Shown here piece by piece: positions 1-6,515 of a stretch of 8,072 bases of DNA (within the stretch, counting starts at the first letter, position 1; the number at the start of each line of letters is the position of its first letter). The stretch covers positions 1-8,072 of the forward strand of contig JANTFY010000099.1 in the NCBI GenBank assembly GCA_024763185.1. The letters run 5' to 3'. Under the pieces are notes generated by a model, which was not told where the DNA came from, searched no databases, and worked only from the letters and a program-made list of their open reading frames with translations. The position numbers and the translations under genes were made by a program. This DNA is from Gammaproteobacteria bacterium. GTDB taxonomy: Bacteria > Pseudomonadota > Gammaproteobacteria > GCA-001735895.

Positions 1-1419
1 ATTCACGGTGGCGTGGCTTCCAACATGGAGTCTTACGTGTGGCCGGATATTCCGCCCGCTGAAAATCCGATTACCTATGTCACCAACGGGGTGCATGTGC
101 CCACTTTCCTGGCGCGCGAATGGGTGAACCTGTTTGATATGCGCTTTCGGGAATGGCGTAACCAGTTGCTGCATAAAAATTACTGGAAATGTATTGATGA
201 TATTCCTGATCATCGTTTCTGGAGCCTGCGCCAGGAGCTGAAAACCCAGACCCTGGAAAACATCCACCAATGTACCTTGCGCCGTTATCGGCGCAATAAT
301 GCCAATGATGCTCTGATTAAAAGAATAACCAGTATTATCAGTAAACCTGAAGTTGACGTGCTGGTGCTGGGTTTTGCGCGACGCTTTGCAACCTATAAAA
401 GGGCGACCCTGTTATTTAAGGATGTGGAGCGTCTCAAGCGCCTGTTGAATAATCCTGACAAACCGGTCATTCTGGTTTTTGCCGGTAAAGCGCATCCGCT
501 TGATCAGCCGGGACAGGACTTGATTCGCACCATTCACGATTACGCCCACAGGCCTGAGTTCCAGGGCAAGATTATTTTGCTGGAAGATTACAACATGGCG
601 ATGGCCCGTAACCTGGTAACGGGTGTGGATGTGTGGATCAATACGCCTGAATATCCGCTGGAAGCCAGTGGTACATCCGGTGAAAAAGCCGGCATTAACG
701 GGGTGCTCAACCTGAGTGTGCTGGATGGCTGGTGGGGCGAGGGTTATAACAGTAAAAATGGCTGGGGTATTTCCCCGCACGGTGTCAATGTTGATGCCGA
801 ACAGCGTGATCATGAAGAGGCCAATGACCTGCTGGATATCCTGGAAAATGAGGTCATACCGATTTTTTATAACCGTGGCAAACAGGGTTATTCAAAATAC
901 TGGGTCAAGTTATCCAAGGCCTCGATGAAGTCCTGTATACCCAAGTTTAATGCTTCACGCATGGTGATGGATTACGTCAGAAAGCTGTATTCGCCGGCGA
1001 AGATTCAATACCAAAAGTTGAGTGAAAATAAAGCCAGCGGGGCCGTGGAACTGGCGGCATGGAAACATAAAATTCACCAAAACTGGCGTCACATCAAGAT
1101 GGAACGCATCGATAACGGCGTTACGTATATCCATACCCATGAAAGCCTGAATATAAAGGTCAGTGCTTACCTGAACGGTCTTTCACCAGAAGATGTGGCC
1201 GTGGAATGCATCATTGGCCTAAGCAAGGATGGTTCCCCTGAAATGACCAAACAGGAGGGCTTTCGCTTCAAATATGAAAGCAGCCAGGACAGCACGCATA
1301 TATTCAGCCTCGATCTGGAGCCGTCGCATCCGGGTCTTAACCACTATACCATCAGAATGTATCCCTATCATGAGCTGTTAAGCCATCCGCTGGAAACAGG
1401 ACACTTGATCTGGATATAG
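1..1419 (+). CDS. glgP: Alpha-glucan (glycogen/maltodextrin) phosphorylase, GT35, 5'-truncated by window edge
   Basis: The frame is open from base 1 and ends at TAG 1417-1419, leaving 472 C-terminal residues; the start lies outside the window. The enzyme releases glucose-1-phosphate from non-reducing ends of glycogen or maltodextrin in the cytoplasm, using pyridoxal phosphate. Family landmarks appear in order: an IHGGV segment at the very start, TNGVHVP, the GFARRFATYKRA phosphate/nucleotide-sugar region, FAGKAHP, EDYNMAMA, and EASGTSGEKAGING followed by LDGWWGEG. The lysine of SGEKAG (codon 685-687) is the expected PLP-binding residue. This motif form, rather than the EASGTGNMKF form of E. 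coli GlgP/MalP, marks the short/actinobacterial-type phosphorylases (TIGR02094-like). The last 120 or so residues, with GLSPEDVAVE and an ending like IRMYPYHELL, resemble the C-terminal domain of the longer members, so the whole protein is probably around 800-860 residues. The lipoprotein gene starts one base after the stop. Substrate preference cannot be told from the sequence. Confidence 0.93.
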   Translation: MHGGVASNMESYVWPDIPPAENPITYVTNGVHVPTFLAREWVNLFDMRFREWRNQLLHKNYWKCIDDIPDHRFWSLRQELKTQTLENIHQCTLRRYRRNNANDALIKRITSIISKPEVDVLVLGFARRFATYKRATLLFKDVERLKRLLNNPDKPVILVFAGKAHPLDQPGQDLIRTIHDYAHRPEFQGKIILLEDYNMAMARNLVTGVDVWINTPEYPLEASGTSGEKAGINGVLNLSVLDGWWGEGYNSKNGWGISPHGVNVDAEQRDHEEANDLLDILENEVIPIFYNRGKQGYSKYWVKLSKASMKSCIPKFNASRMVMDYVRKLYSPAKIQYQKLSENKASGAVELAAWKHKIHQNWRHIKMERIDNGVTYIHTHESLNIKVSAYLNGLSPEDVAVECIIGLSKDGSPEMTKQEGFRFKYESSQDSTHIFSLDLEPSHPGLNHYTIRMYPYHELLSHPLETGHLIWI

Positions 1420-1420
1420 C

Positions 1421-1864
1421 ATGCTGCGCTTGTTGCTAACAGGTCTTCTGATTGTTTTCCTGGCAGGCTGCCAACATCTGGCAGGAGGGTCATCGCCTGT
1501 TGAAAGCTACAGGGTGAAATCCTGGCAAGCGCTTTCCACGAAACGCTTTGCCGATATCTTAAAAAGTGCCAGTGTGGAAGGTCAGCGCTGGGTAAACAGC
1601 CCTGAACTGTTTGCTTTTCACTTTTTAAATTTGTCTGCGGCCAAAAATTACCGCATAGATTATTCTGCAAACCGCAGTGAAGACAATAGCCTGTCGACGT
1701 TATTGATAATACGGGATGGTTTTCTGGATGATTCGGTCAGGGGCGATGCGCATCAGTTCACACTGCAAAAAAACGACAACGGCTGGCGGGTAAGTGCAGT
1801 AAAAAGAGCGATACGTTGCTGGCGCAATGACCCGGGTTTTTATTCACACAGACTGTGTATTTAA
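1421..1864 (+). CDS. Small lipoprotein of unknown function
   Basis: 147 residues. The N-terminus is a textbook type II signal peptide: a short n-region with Arg3, a hydrophobic stretch at residues 4-14, and the lipobox LAGC with Cys17 as the lipidated residue. The mature protein (about 130 residues) should be anchored in the inner or outer membrane facing the periplasm; residue +2 is Gln, so there is no Asp retention signal. The rest looks like a compact alpha/beta fold: an amphipathic SWQALSTKRFADILK helix, then strand-like stretches including LSTLLIIRDG, HQFTLQ and GWRVSAV. Two late cysteines (Cys133 in AIRCWR and Cys146 near the end) could form a disulfide. I do not recognise a named family. 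ATG 1421 follows the glgP stop by one base, with only a weak GGA (1412-1414) as ribosome binding site, so translation is probably coupled to glgP. It converges on malQ and shares a TTAA with it. Periplasmic location makes a direct enzymatic role with cytoplasmic glycogen unlikely. Confidence 0.85.
   Translation: MLRLLLTGLLIVFLAGCQHLAGGSSPVESYRVKSWQALSTKRFADILKSASVEGQRWVNSPELFAFHFLNLSAAKNYRIDYSANRSEDNSLSTLLIIRDGFLDDSVRGDAHQFTLQKNDNGWRVSAVKRAIRCWRNDPGFYSHRLCI
1846..1858. terminator. Weak hairpin near the convergent gene ends
   Basis: ACACAG and CTGTGT flank a single A (six matched bases each side, or five with a three-base loop), within the last codons of the lipoprotein gene and just beyond the malQ stop. 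Neither strand has a proper T-run after it and the stem is short and not GC-rich, so this is only the best local candidate for a bidirectional stop, not a convincing intrinsic terminator. Confidence 0.15.
1861..1864. other. Shared TTAA: overlapping stop codons of convergent genes
   Basis: The palindromic TTAA provides TAA at 1862-1864 for the plus-strand lipoprotein gene and TAA at 1863-1861 for the minus-strand malQ. The two coding regions therefore overlap by four bases and leave no intergenic space for a conventional terminator. Confidence 0.9.
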
Positions 1865-3342
1865 CTTTCCCTGCCATACAGGCGGATCAGTTTGTGCAGG
1901 TCGTGAGGCAGGCTGGACCACAGTTGCGACCAGTCAAAGCGCCAGCTCCAGTTACCCTGCGTGGTGCCGGGCGTGTTCATACGGTGTTGCGAGTCCAGGC
2001 TTAACAGATCCTGCATGGGAATGATGGCCAGATAGGCCACCGAGGATAAGGCCATCCTGATCATATCCCAGGGCATATCCAGGTCACTATCAGCACTCCG
2101 CCCCATATAATCGTGTAACAGTTGCCTTGAATAGTTTGAATCATCGCGGTACCAACCGAGGGTGGTGTCATTGTCATGGGTGCCTGTATAAACCACGCTG
2201 TTTGGCAAATGGTTATGCGGAAGGTACAGGTTATCGGGTAGGCCGTTAAAGGCAAATTGTAAAACTGCCATACCCGGTAGTTTGAAGCCATCGCGCAGAT
2301 CCATGACCTCCGGGGTGATGTGTCCCAGATCTTCTGCCACCAGTGGCAAGGAATCAAAATGATCATGAACGGTTTGCAGCAATTCCTGGCCGGGTGTTTT
2401 TACCCAGTGGCCATTAACGGCAGTTTCGGCATCTCCCGGAATATGCCAACAGGCTTCCAGACCGCGGAAATGGTCCAGGCGAATCAGGTCAAACAGTTCA
2501 AACTGAGTTTGAAAGCGTGCTATCCACCAGTCGAAATCATGTTTTTTCAGGTAATCCCAGTCGTACAGGGGGTTACCCCATAACTGGCCCTCTTCGGCAT
2601 AATAATCCGGTGGAACACCGGCGACGTAATCGCAGGAGCCATCTTTATGCATCAAAAAACACTCCTTGTGCGACCACACATCGGCGCTGTCCGGGGCGAC
2701 ATAAATGGGCATGTCGCCAAACAAAAGGATGTTTAACTCCCGGGCATAGTTTTTTAATTCATGCCATTGACTAAAAAAAACAAACTGGCCGAACTGAATC
2801 GTTTTGATGTACCGGGCATGTTCAGCCGAAGCCTCAGCGAGTGCATTACTGTCACGATATCGATAACACAGTGGCCATTCGGTCCAGGAACTGTTGTGGT
2901 AGGTCTGTTTTAATGCCATGTAAAGGGCATAGTCCTCCAGCCAGTAATTTGAACGCTCAAAAAATTGATAAAACCGTTCAATCCATTGTCGCTCGGCATG
3001 TTTGAAAAAGTGGTCGCAGGCATGGGTCAGGCATTGTTGCAGAGAACAGGAGTCGATTTTATCGCTCGACAGCCAGCCCTGATCGACCAGCCAGGCAAGG
3101 TCTATAAGCTCCGGGTTGCCAGCATGTACGGAAAGGCATTGATAGGGCGAGCCGTCTTCGTGAGTCGGGCCCAGCGGTAACATTTGCCAGACGCTGAGGC
3201 CACTGTCTTTCATGAAGTGCAGGAAATTTTTGGCTTCCTGGCCAATCGTGCCCTTGTGCTGGTGGCCAGGCAGGGAACTGGGGTGCAATAACACGCCCGC
3301 ACGACGTCGATTCAGAGTTGCATCCGAAGTAGGTGTTTTCAT
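1861..3342 (-). CDS. malQ: 4-alpha-glucanotransferase (amylomaltase), GH77
   Basis: 493 residues, close to the roughly 500 of the Thermus-type amylomaltases and lacking the N-terminal extension of E. coli MalQ (about 690). It transfers alpha-1,4-glucan segments between maltodextrins in the cytoplasm, making longer chains usable by phosphorylase. Visible motifs: RRAGVLLHPSSLPG near the N-terminus, QMLPLGPT with SPYQ, FGDMPIYVAPDSADVW (about 208-223), GVPPDYYAEEGQLWGNPLYDW (about 242-262), nucleophile Asp290 in IRLDHFRG, acid/base Glu337 in VAEDLG, and the third carboxylate Asp390 in TGTHDND. The spacing matches the Thermus catalytic triad, so the enzyme should be active. ATG 3340-3342 lies 11 bases after the stop of the GH57 gene; the only Shine-Dalgarno-like sequence is AAGGAA inside the last GH57 codons, rather far from the start (about 14 bases), so coupling with upstream translation is likely. 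It is the last gene of the glgC-GH57-malQ operon. Confidence 0.96.
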   Translation of the reverse strand: MKTPTSDATLNRRRAGVLLHPSSLPGHQHKGTIGQEAKNFLHFMKDSGLSVWQMLPLGPTHEDGSPYQCLSVHAGNPELIDLAWLVDQGWLSSDKIDSCSLQQCLTHACDHFFKHAERQWIERFYQFFERSNYWLEDYALYMALKQTYHNSSWTEWPLCYRYRDSNALAEASAEHARYIKTIQFGQFVFFSQWHELKNYARELNILLFGDMPIYVAPDSADVWSHKECFLMHKDGSCDYVAGVPPDYYAEEGQLWGNPLYDWDYLKKHDFDWWIARFQTQFELFDLIRLDHFRGLEACWHIPGDAETAVNGHWVKTPGQELLQTVHDHFDSLPLVAEDLGHITPEVMDLRDGFKLPGMAVLQFAFNGLPDNLYLPHNHLPNSVVYTGTHDNDTTLGWYRDDSNYSRQLLHDYMGRSADSDLDMPWDMIRMALSSVAYLAIIPMQDLLSLDSQHRMNTPGTTQGNWSWRFDWSQLWSSLPHDLHKLIRLYGRES

Positions 3343-3353
3343 AGGGGTTGCGT

Positions 3354-5072
3354 TTATTCCTTTTTACCGGGCAGCATGACACCGCTGCTGCTGCACTCGG
3401 TGTTTCCGGATGAAAAAGCATGAGACAGGTAGTCAGGCGGATCGCGGTGCAGGTAATGGTAAAGATTGGACAGGTGCAGGCGGAATTGCTCGTCGAAGGC
3501 CCTCACCGATTCGGCCGGATTGTAATCGCCAAACCACCAGAACCAGTCCGAACTCTCGCAGGTTGCGAGTTGCATCAGCGCGAGCTGTTTGTCTTCGTCG
3601 TTGAGGTCGTTATGGAGTGTGGCCTCATCGTAGGCTTGTTTGGCTTCGACCAGCATATCCCAGGCACGGTTTTTGTCCTTGTCACCAATCCACGTTGAAA
3701 AAGTTCCATAAACCCAGCTGCCGGCAACCAGTTGTTTCAAGCAGGTCGATCTAACCTGAAGTTTGAGGTAATCGCTGTACGTGGTCAGGTTAATATTTTC
3801 ATGCTCGGCCAGCTTTTCATACAGTGCCGTTAGAAAGTAATAACCGTTTTCCGGATAATGCTCCCAGGCATTTTCTCCATCCAGAATAATGGAAACCACC
3901 GGCTCGGAAGCCTCGTCGCAGGCGTTGGCAATGTGATCCAGGGTATTGACCAGGTTGGCCACGGCATCATCGGCATGCCAGTCCTGGTATTTGAAACCGA
4001 TCATGTCCGACAAACCATCATCACGAAAAAAACAATGCGTTTTGTAATGGTCGAGATGGTAAGGCCGGTGTATGCACTTGTGGTCGGACAGCTGTGATGC
4101 GCTCAGTGAATGTCGTAAAACGGTTTCACCAGTCGCCAGCCAGTTGAACCCGGCCTCAGACAGGGCCTTGACCGTCTCGGCACTGACACTGCCTTCTGCC
4201 GGCCAGCAACCGGCCGGTTGCATACCAAAATGCTGTTGGAAAACTTCCAGCCCATGTTTGATATGCCAGTTATTGCGCCGGGCGCCATCCGGATAGCCGG
4301 TGGCAACGGGTAATTGTATATCCGGCATGGCTTCGCGGGCACTCTCGAAGTCGAGAAGCAGGGGGCTGATCGGGTGGGCATAAGGGGTCATGGATAATTC
4401 AACCCGGCCCTGTTCGGCCAGCTTGCGGTAGCGCCCGATGATGTCGGCTATGAGTTCGTAGATGACTTCGACCAGTACCCGCCTGTCGTGGTAGGAATAC
4501 AGGCGCTCTTTTTTGATCAGCGATTTTATGCGCGGGTCGCTGCGCCTGACGGTTTCGCCCATCCATGCCAGATGGTACCAGACCAGCAAATCAAAGATGA
4601 ACTGTTCGCCATAGTAGTCCACGGTGGCAGAAACCTCGATGAAGGTTCGAGCCAGCTTGGATAGCTGCTGATAGGGTTTAAAGCGGTTGATCAGACGTTT
4701 TTCATTGGACTTCAGGCAGTCCTTGATCAGCTTGAGGCGCTCCTCCTGCCCATGCGGTAATACGGCCTCGGCCAGTGCTGCTAACAGAGGATCGCGAATC
4801 TGCCCGGCATGGCACAGATACTCGTTCAGTTGTTTGCGATAGTCTTCAATCTGTTCCAGTAATACCGGTACGAAGTTAACCACGGCGCGGGCCTTGGGGT
4901 TGGCTTCGAGGTGGGCCGCCATATCCACATAATCCTTGATGATGTGCAGATAGGTCCAGGGTTGATAAAAAACGCCGGTTCTCAGGTTGCGATATTCCGG
5001 CTGGTGCATGTGCCAGAATAGAACGACATTGATGGATTTGTTGTTATCGAATGACTTTTTTTCAACTGACAT
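3354..5072 (-). CDS. Glycoside hydrolase family 57 (alpha-amylase-like, COG1449 type)
   Basis: 572 residues, cytoplasmic (no signal peptide). GH57 enzymes cut or rearrange alpha-glucans with a retaining mechanism on a (beta/alpha)7 barrel. Motifs in order: FWHMHQP at 19-25 (motif 1), GRVELSMTPYAHPI at about 222-235 (motif 2), GCWPAEGS at 288-295 with Glu293 as expected nucleophile, SIILDGENAWEHY at 394-406 with Asp398 as expected acid/base, and GSWVYGTFSTWIG at about 451-463 (motif 5). A late DWFWWFGDYN at 509-518 recurs in this subgroup. The HMHQP form resembles amylase/glucanotransferase-like members rather than the GH57 branching enzymes, but amylase, glucanotransferase and debranching roles cannot be separated by eye. 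The start ATG 5070-5072 lies inside the end of glgC (11-bp overlap) with no clear ribosome binding site, indicating translational coupling. Its place between glgC and malQ argues for a job in glycogen structure or turnover. The last 15 or so residues are low-complexity and Ser-rich. Confidence 0.9.
   Translation of the reverse strand: MSVEKKSFDNNKSINVVLFWHMHQPEYRNLRTGVFYQPWTYLHIIKDYVDMAAHLEANPKARAVVNFVPVLLEQIEDYRKQLNEYLCHAGQIRDPLLAALAEAVLPHGQEERLKLIKDCLKSNEKRLINRFKPYQQLSKLARTFIEVSATVDYYGEQFIFDLLVWYHLAWMGETVRRSDPRIKSLIKKERLYSYHDRRVLVEVIYELIADIIGRYRKLAEQGRVELSMTPYAHPISPLLLDFESAREAMPDIQLPVATGYPDGARRNNWHIKHGLEVFQQHFGMQPAGCWPAEGSVSAETVKALSEAGFNWLATGETVLRHSLSASQLSDHKCIHRPYHLDHYKTHCFFRDDGLSDMIGFKYQDWHADDAVANLVNTLDHIANACDEASEPVVSIILDGENAWEHYPENGYYFLTALYEKLAEHENINLTTYSDYLKLQVRSTCLKQLVAGSWVYGTFSTWIGDKDKNRAWDMLVEAKQAYDEATLHNDLNDEDKQLALMQLATCESSDWFWWFGDYNPAESVRAFDEQFRLHLSNLYHYLHRDPPDYLSHAFSSGNTECSSSGVMLPGKKE
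4206..4221. repeat. 16-bp perfect palindrome inside the GH57 gene
   Basis: GCAACCGGCCGGTTGC reads the same on both strands. It lies in the codons for QPAGC, immediately before the nucleophile motif WPAEGS. A palindrome this long is somewhat unlikely by chance in 8 kb, but the codons encode a conserved protein segment and no function is evident. Confidence 0.5.
5062..5072 (-). other. 11-bp overlap of glgC end and GH57 start
   Basis: The GH57 ATG (5072-5070) is read in a different frame from the final codons of glgC, whose TGA stop is at 5064-5062. No Shine-Dalgarno sequence stands at a normal distance before the ATG, so ribosomes finishing glgC probably start GH57. Confidence 0.85.
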
Positions 5073-6330
5073 GATGTATGGATTGCCCCAACATTTCTGG
5101 TGTTACCAGAACTATACCATTGGGTGAAACATGGAACCTCTTTTTATCCTGTTCCTGGTCAAGGCCAATATGCATACCATCCGGAATTTTGCAGTGACGA
5201 TCTATAACGGCATGGGAAATCCGGCAGTTTTTACCGACCACAACCTCGGGCAAAATGACTGAAGAATCGATATAACTTTGCTCATCGACGTAAACGTTTG
5301 AGAACAGCAGCGAGTTGTGAATTTCAGCCCCCGAGATGATACAGCCGCCGGAAACCAGCGAGTCAATGGCCAGGCCGCGTCTTCCATCTTCATCAAAAAT
5401 GAATTTTGCCGGTGGCAACTGTTCCTGGTAGGTCCAGATCGGCCAATCCCGGTCATACAGGTTCAGCTCCGGAGTAATGCCAATCAATTCGAGATTGGCC
5501 TCCCAGAACGCATCGACGGTACCCACATCTCGCCAGTAGGATTGTTTGCCGCTTTGCACATCGCGGAACGGGTAGGCGTGGACGCGGTATTTTTCTATGG
5601 CCGACGGAATAATGTTCTGGCCAAAGTCATGGTTGGAACCGGGTGTGTCATGATCCTTGATCAGTTGCTCATATAAAAAGTCGCGGTTAAACACGTAAAT
5701 GCCCATGGAACACAAGGAGGTATCGCCCTTGCCGGGCATGGTGTCCGGGTTTTCCGGTTTTTCAGCAAAATTTAGTATGCGGTTGGTTTCATCAACACCC
5801 ATAACGCCATAGGCGCGGGCCTTTTCGGAGGGTACCTCGATGCAGCCCACCGTGATATCGGCCCTGGTTTCGACATGTTGGGCCAGCATGGCGCCATAAT
5901 CCATTTTGTAAATATGATCACCGGCCAGGATGAGAACGTATTCAGGATTATGAATGCGGATGATATCCAGGTTCTGGTAGATGGAGTCCGCGGTGCCGGC
6001 ATACCAGGATTCTTCCACCCGTTGCTGGGCGGGCAGCAATTCCACAAACTCCCTGAATTCTCCACGGAACATGCCCCAGCCGCGTTGAATATGCTGTATC
6101 AGTGAGTGGGCCTTGTACTGGGTCAAAACACCGATTTTGCGGATGCCGGAATTGACGCAGTTGGACAGGGGGAAGTCGATGATGCGAAATTTGCCGCCAA
6201 ACGGCACCGCCGGCTTGGCGCGCCAGTTGGTCAGATCTTTAAGACGCGAACCGCGTCCTCCGGCCATGATCAGGGCCAGCGTATTTCGGGTCAGATTACT
6301 TATATATCTGGGTGAATCATCAGAGCTCAT
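5062..6330 (-). CDS. glgC: Glucose-1-phosphate adenylyltransferase (ADP-glucose pyrophosphorylase)
   Basis: 422 residues from the ATG at 6330, close to the 431 of E. coli GlgC. It makes ADP-glucose and pyrophosphate from ATP and glucose-1-phosphate, the committed step of bacterial glycogen synthesis. Motifs (numbered from this ATG): nucleotide-binding GGRGSRL at 24-30, RAKPAVPFGGKFRIIDF from 37, catalytic Asp138 in AGDHIYKMDY, glucose-1-phosphate-binding Lys191 in FAEKP, YWRDVGT at 265-271, and a C-terminal left-handed beta-helix part (SLVSGGCIISG, then VILPEVVVGKNC). An in-frame TTG at 6348 would add six residues but has no ribosome binding site and falls in an inverted repeat; ATG 6330 has AGGA at 6341-6338, seven bases away, so I chose the ATG. 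Odd: positions matching E. coli FBP-binding Lys39, Arg419 and Arg423 are Trp36, Pro411 and Gly415, and the AMP-contact His46 is Pro43. First gene of the glgC-GH57-malQ operon, divergent from glgB. Confidence 0.96.
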   Translation of the reverse strand: MSSDDSPRYISNLTRNTLALIMAGGRGSRLKDLTNWRAKPAVPFGGKFRIIDFPLSNCVNSGIRKIGVLTQYKAHSLIQHIQRGWGMFRGEFREFVELLPAQQRVEESWYAGTADSIYQNLDIIRIHNPEYVLILAGDHIYKMDYGAMLAQHVETRADITVGCIEVPSEKARAYGVMGVDETNRILNFAEKPENPDTMPGKGDTSLCSMGIYVFNRDFLYEQLIKDHDTPGSNHDFGQNIIPSAIEKYRVHAYPFRDVQSGKQSYWRDVGTVDAFWEANLELIGITPELNLYDRDWPIWTYQEQLPPAKFIFDEDGRRGLAIDSLVSGGCIISGAEIHNSLLFSNVYVDEQSYIDSSVILPEVVVGKNCRISHAVIDRHCKIPDGMHIGLDQEQDKKRFHVSPNGIVLVTPEMLGQSIHHVS

Positions 6331-6337
6331 TGATTTA

Positions 6338-6341
6338 TCCT
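6338..6341 (-). promoter_or_regulatory. glgC ribosome binding site
   Basis: On the minus strand AGGA (within CAGGAT) stands seven bases before ATG 6330. This decides the glgC start in favour of the ATG over the in-frame TTG at 6348, which has only AT-rich sequence before it. Confidence 0.75.
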
Positions 6342-6344
6342 GTG

Positions 6345-6366
6345 ACAATTAATATGGATTAATTGT
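6345..6366. promoter_or_regulatory. Perfect 9-bp inverted repeat (operator or leader hairpin) upstream of glgC
   Basis: ACAATTAAT (6345-6353), a four-base ATGG spacer, and ATTAATTGT (6358-6366) form a perfect inverted repeat. It begins three bases beyond the AGGA ribosome binding site of glgC and includes the unused in-frame TTG. As DNA it has the shape of a dimeric repressor site; as RNA it would be an AU-rich hairpin next to the ribosome binding site. The regulator is unknown. Confidence 0.5.
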
Positions 6367-6459
6367 TTGTCGGTAGGTTTAGAATTTTAAAGACATTTTA
6401 GTTAATTTAATTTCATAGCTGAATGAAAATATCCAAGAATTACTTGCTCTGGATCATGC

Positions 6460-6468
6460 TGATATGAT
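6460..6468 (+). promoter_or_regulatory. glgB: Extended -10 promoter candidate for glgB
   Basis: TGA followed by TATGAT matches the extended -10 pattern TGn-TATAAT with one mismatch. The hexamer at -35 spacing (TTACTT, 6440-6445, 17 bases upstream) is poor, which is tolerated in extended -10 promoters. Transcription would begin near 6475 and leave a leader of about 40 bases. The -10 lies in an imperfect inverted repeat, CTGATATGAT against ATCATCAG (6459-6478), which might bind a regulator. Confidence 0.35.
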
Positions 6469-6515
6469 TTATCATCAGTCAAAATAAGCTTTCATTACAT
6501 CAGGTAGTCATTTCA

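Larger units (their letters stand above)
6331..6515. promoter_or_regulatory. Divergent glgC-glgB intergenic region
   Basis: This 185-base gap between the two divergent starts is visibly AT-rich against its coding neighbours, as expected for a bidirectional promoter region. It contains the glgC ribosome binding site, the 6345-6366 inverted repeat and an extended -10 candidate for glgB. For glgC, two TAAAAT sequences on the minus strand (within 6380-6404) are possible -10 boxes, but neither has a recognisable -35 partner, so I do not assign one. No open reading frame, RNA gene or riboswitch fold was recognised. Confidence 0.7.

Noticed and set aside
1846..1858. ACACAG-A-CTGTGT as a firm bidirectional terminator
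   Set aside because: The stem is short, not GC-rich and lacks a T-run on either side; kept only as a low-confidence feature.
6331..6348. TTG 6348 as glgC start
   Set aside because: It lacks a ribosome binding site and lies in the inverted repeat; ATG 6330 has AGGA seven bases upstream and gives a normal family length.
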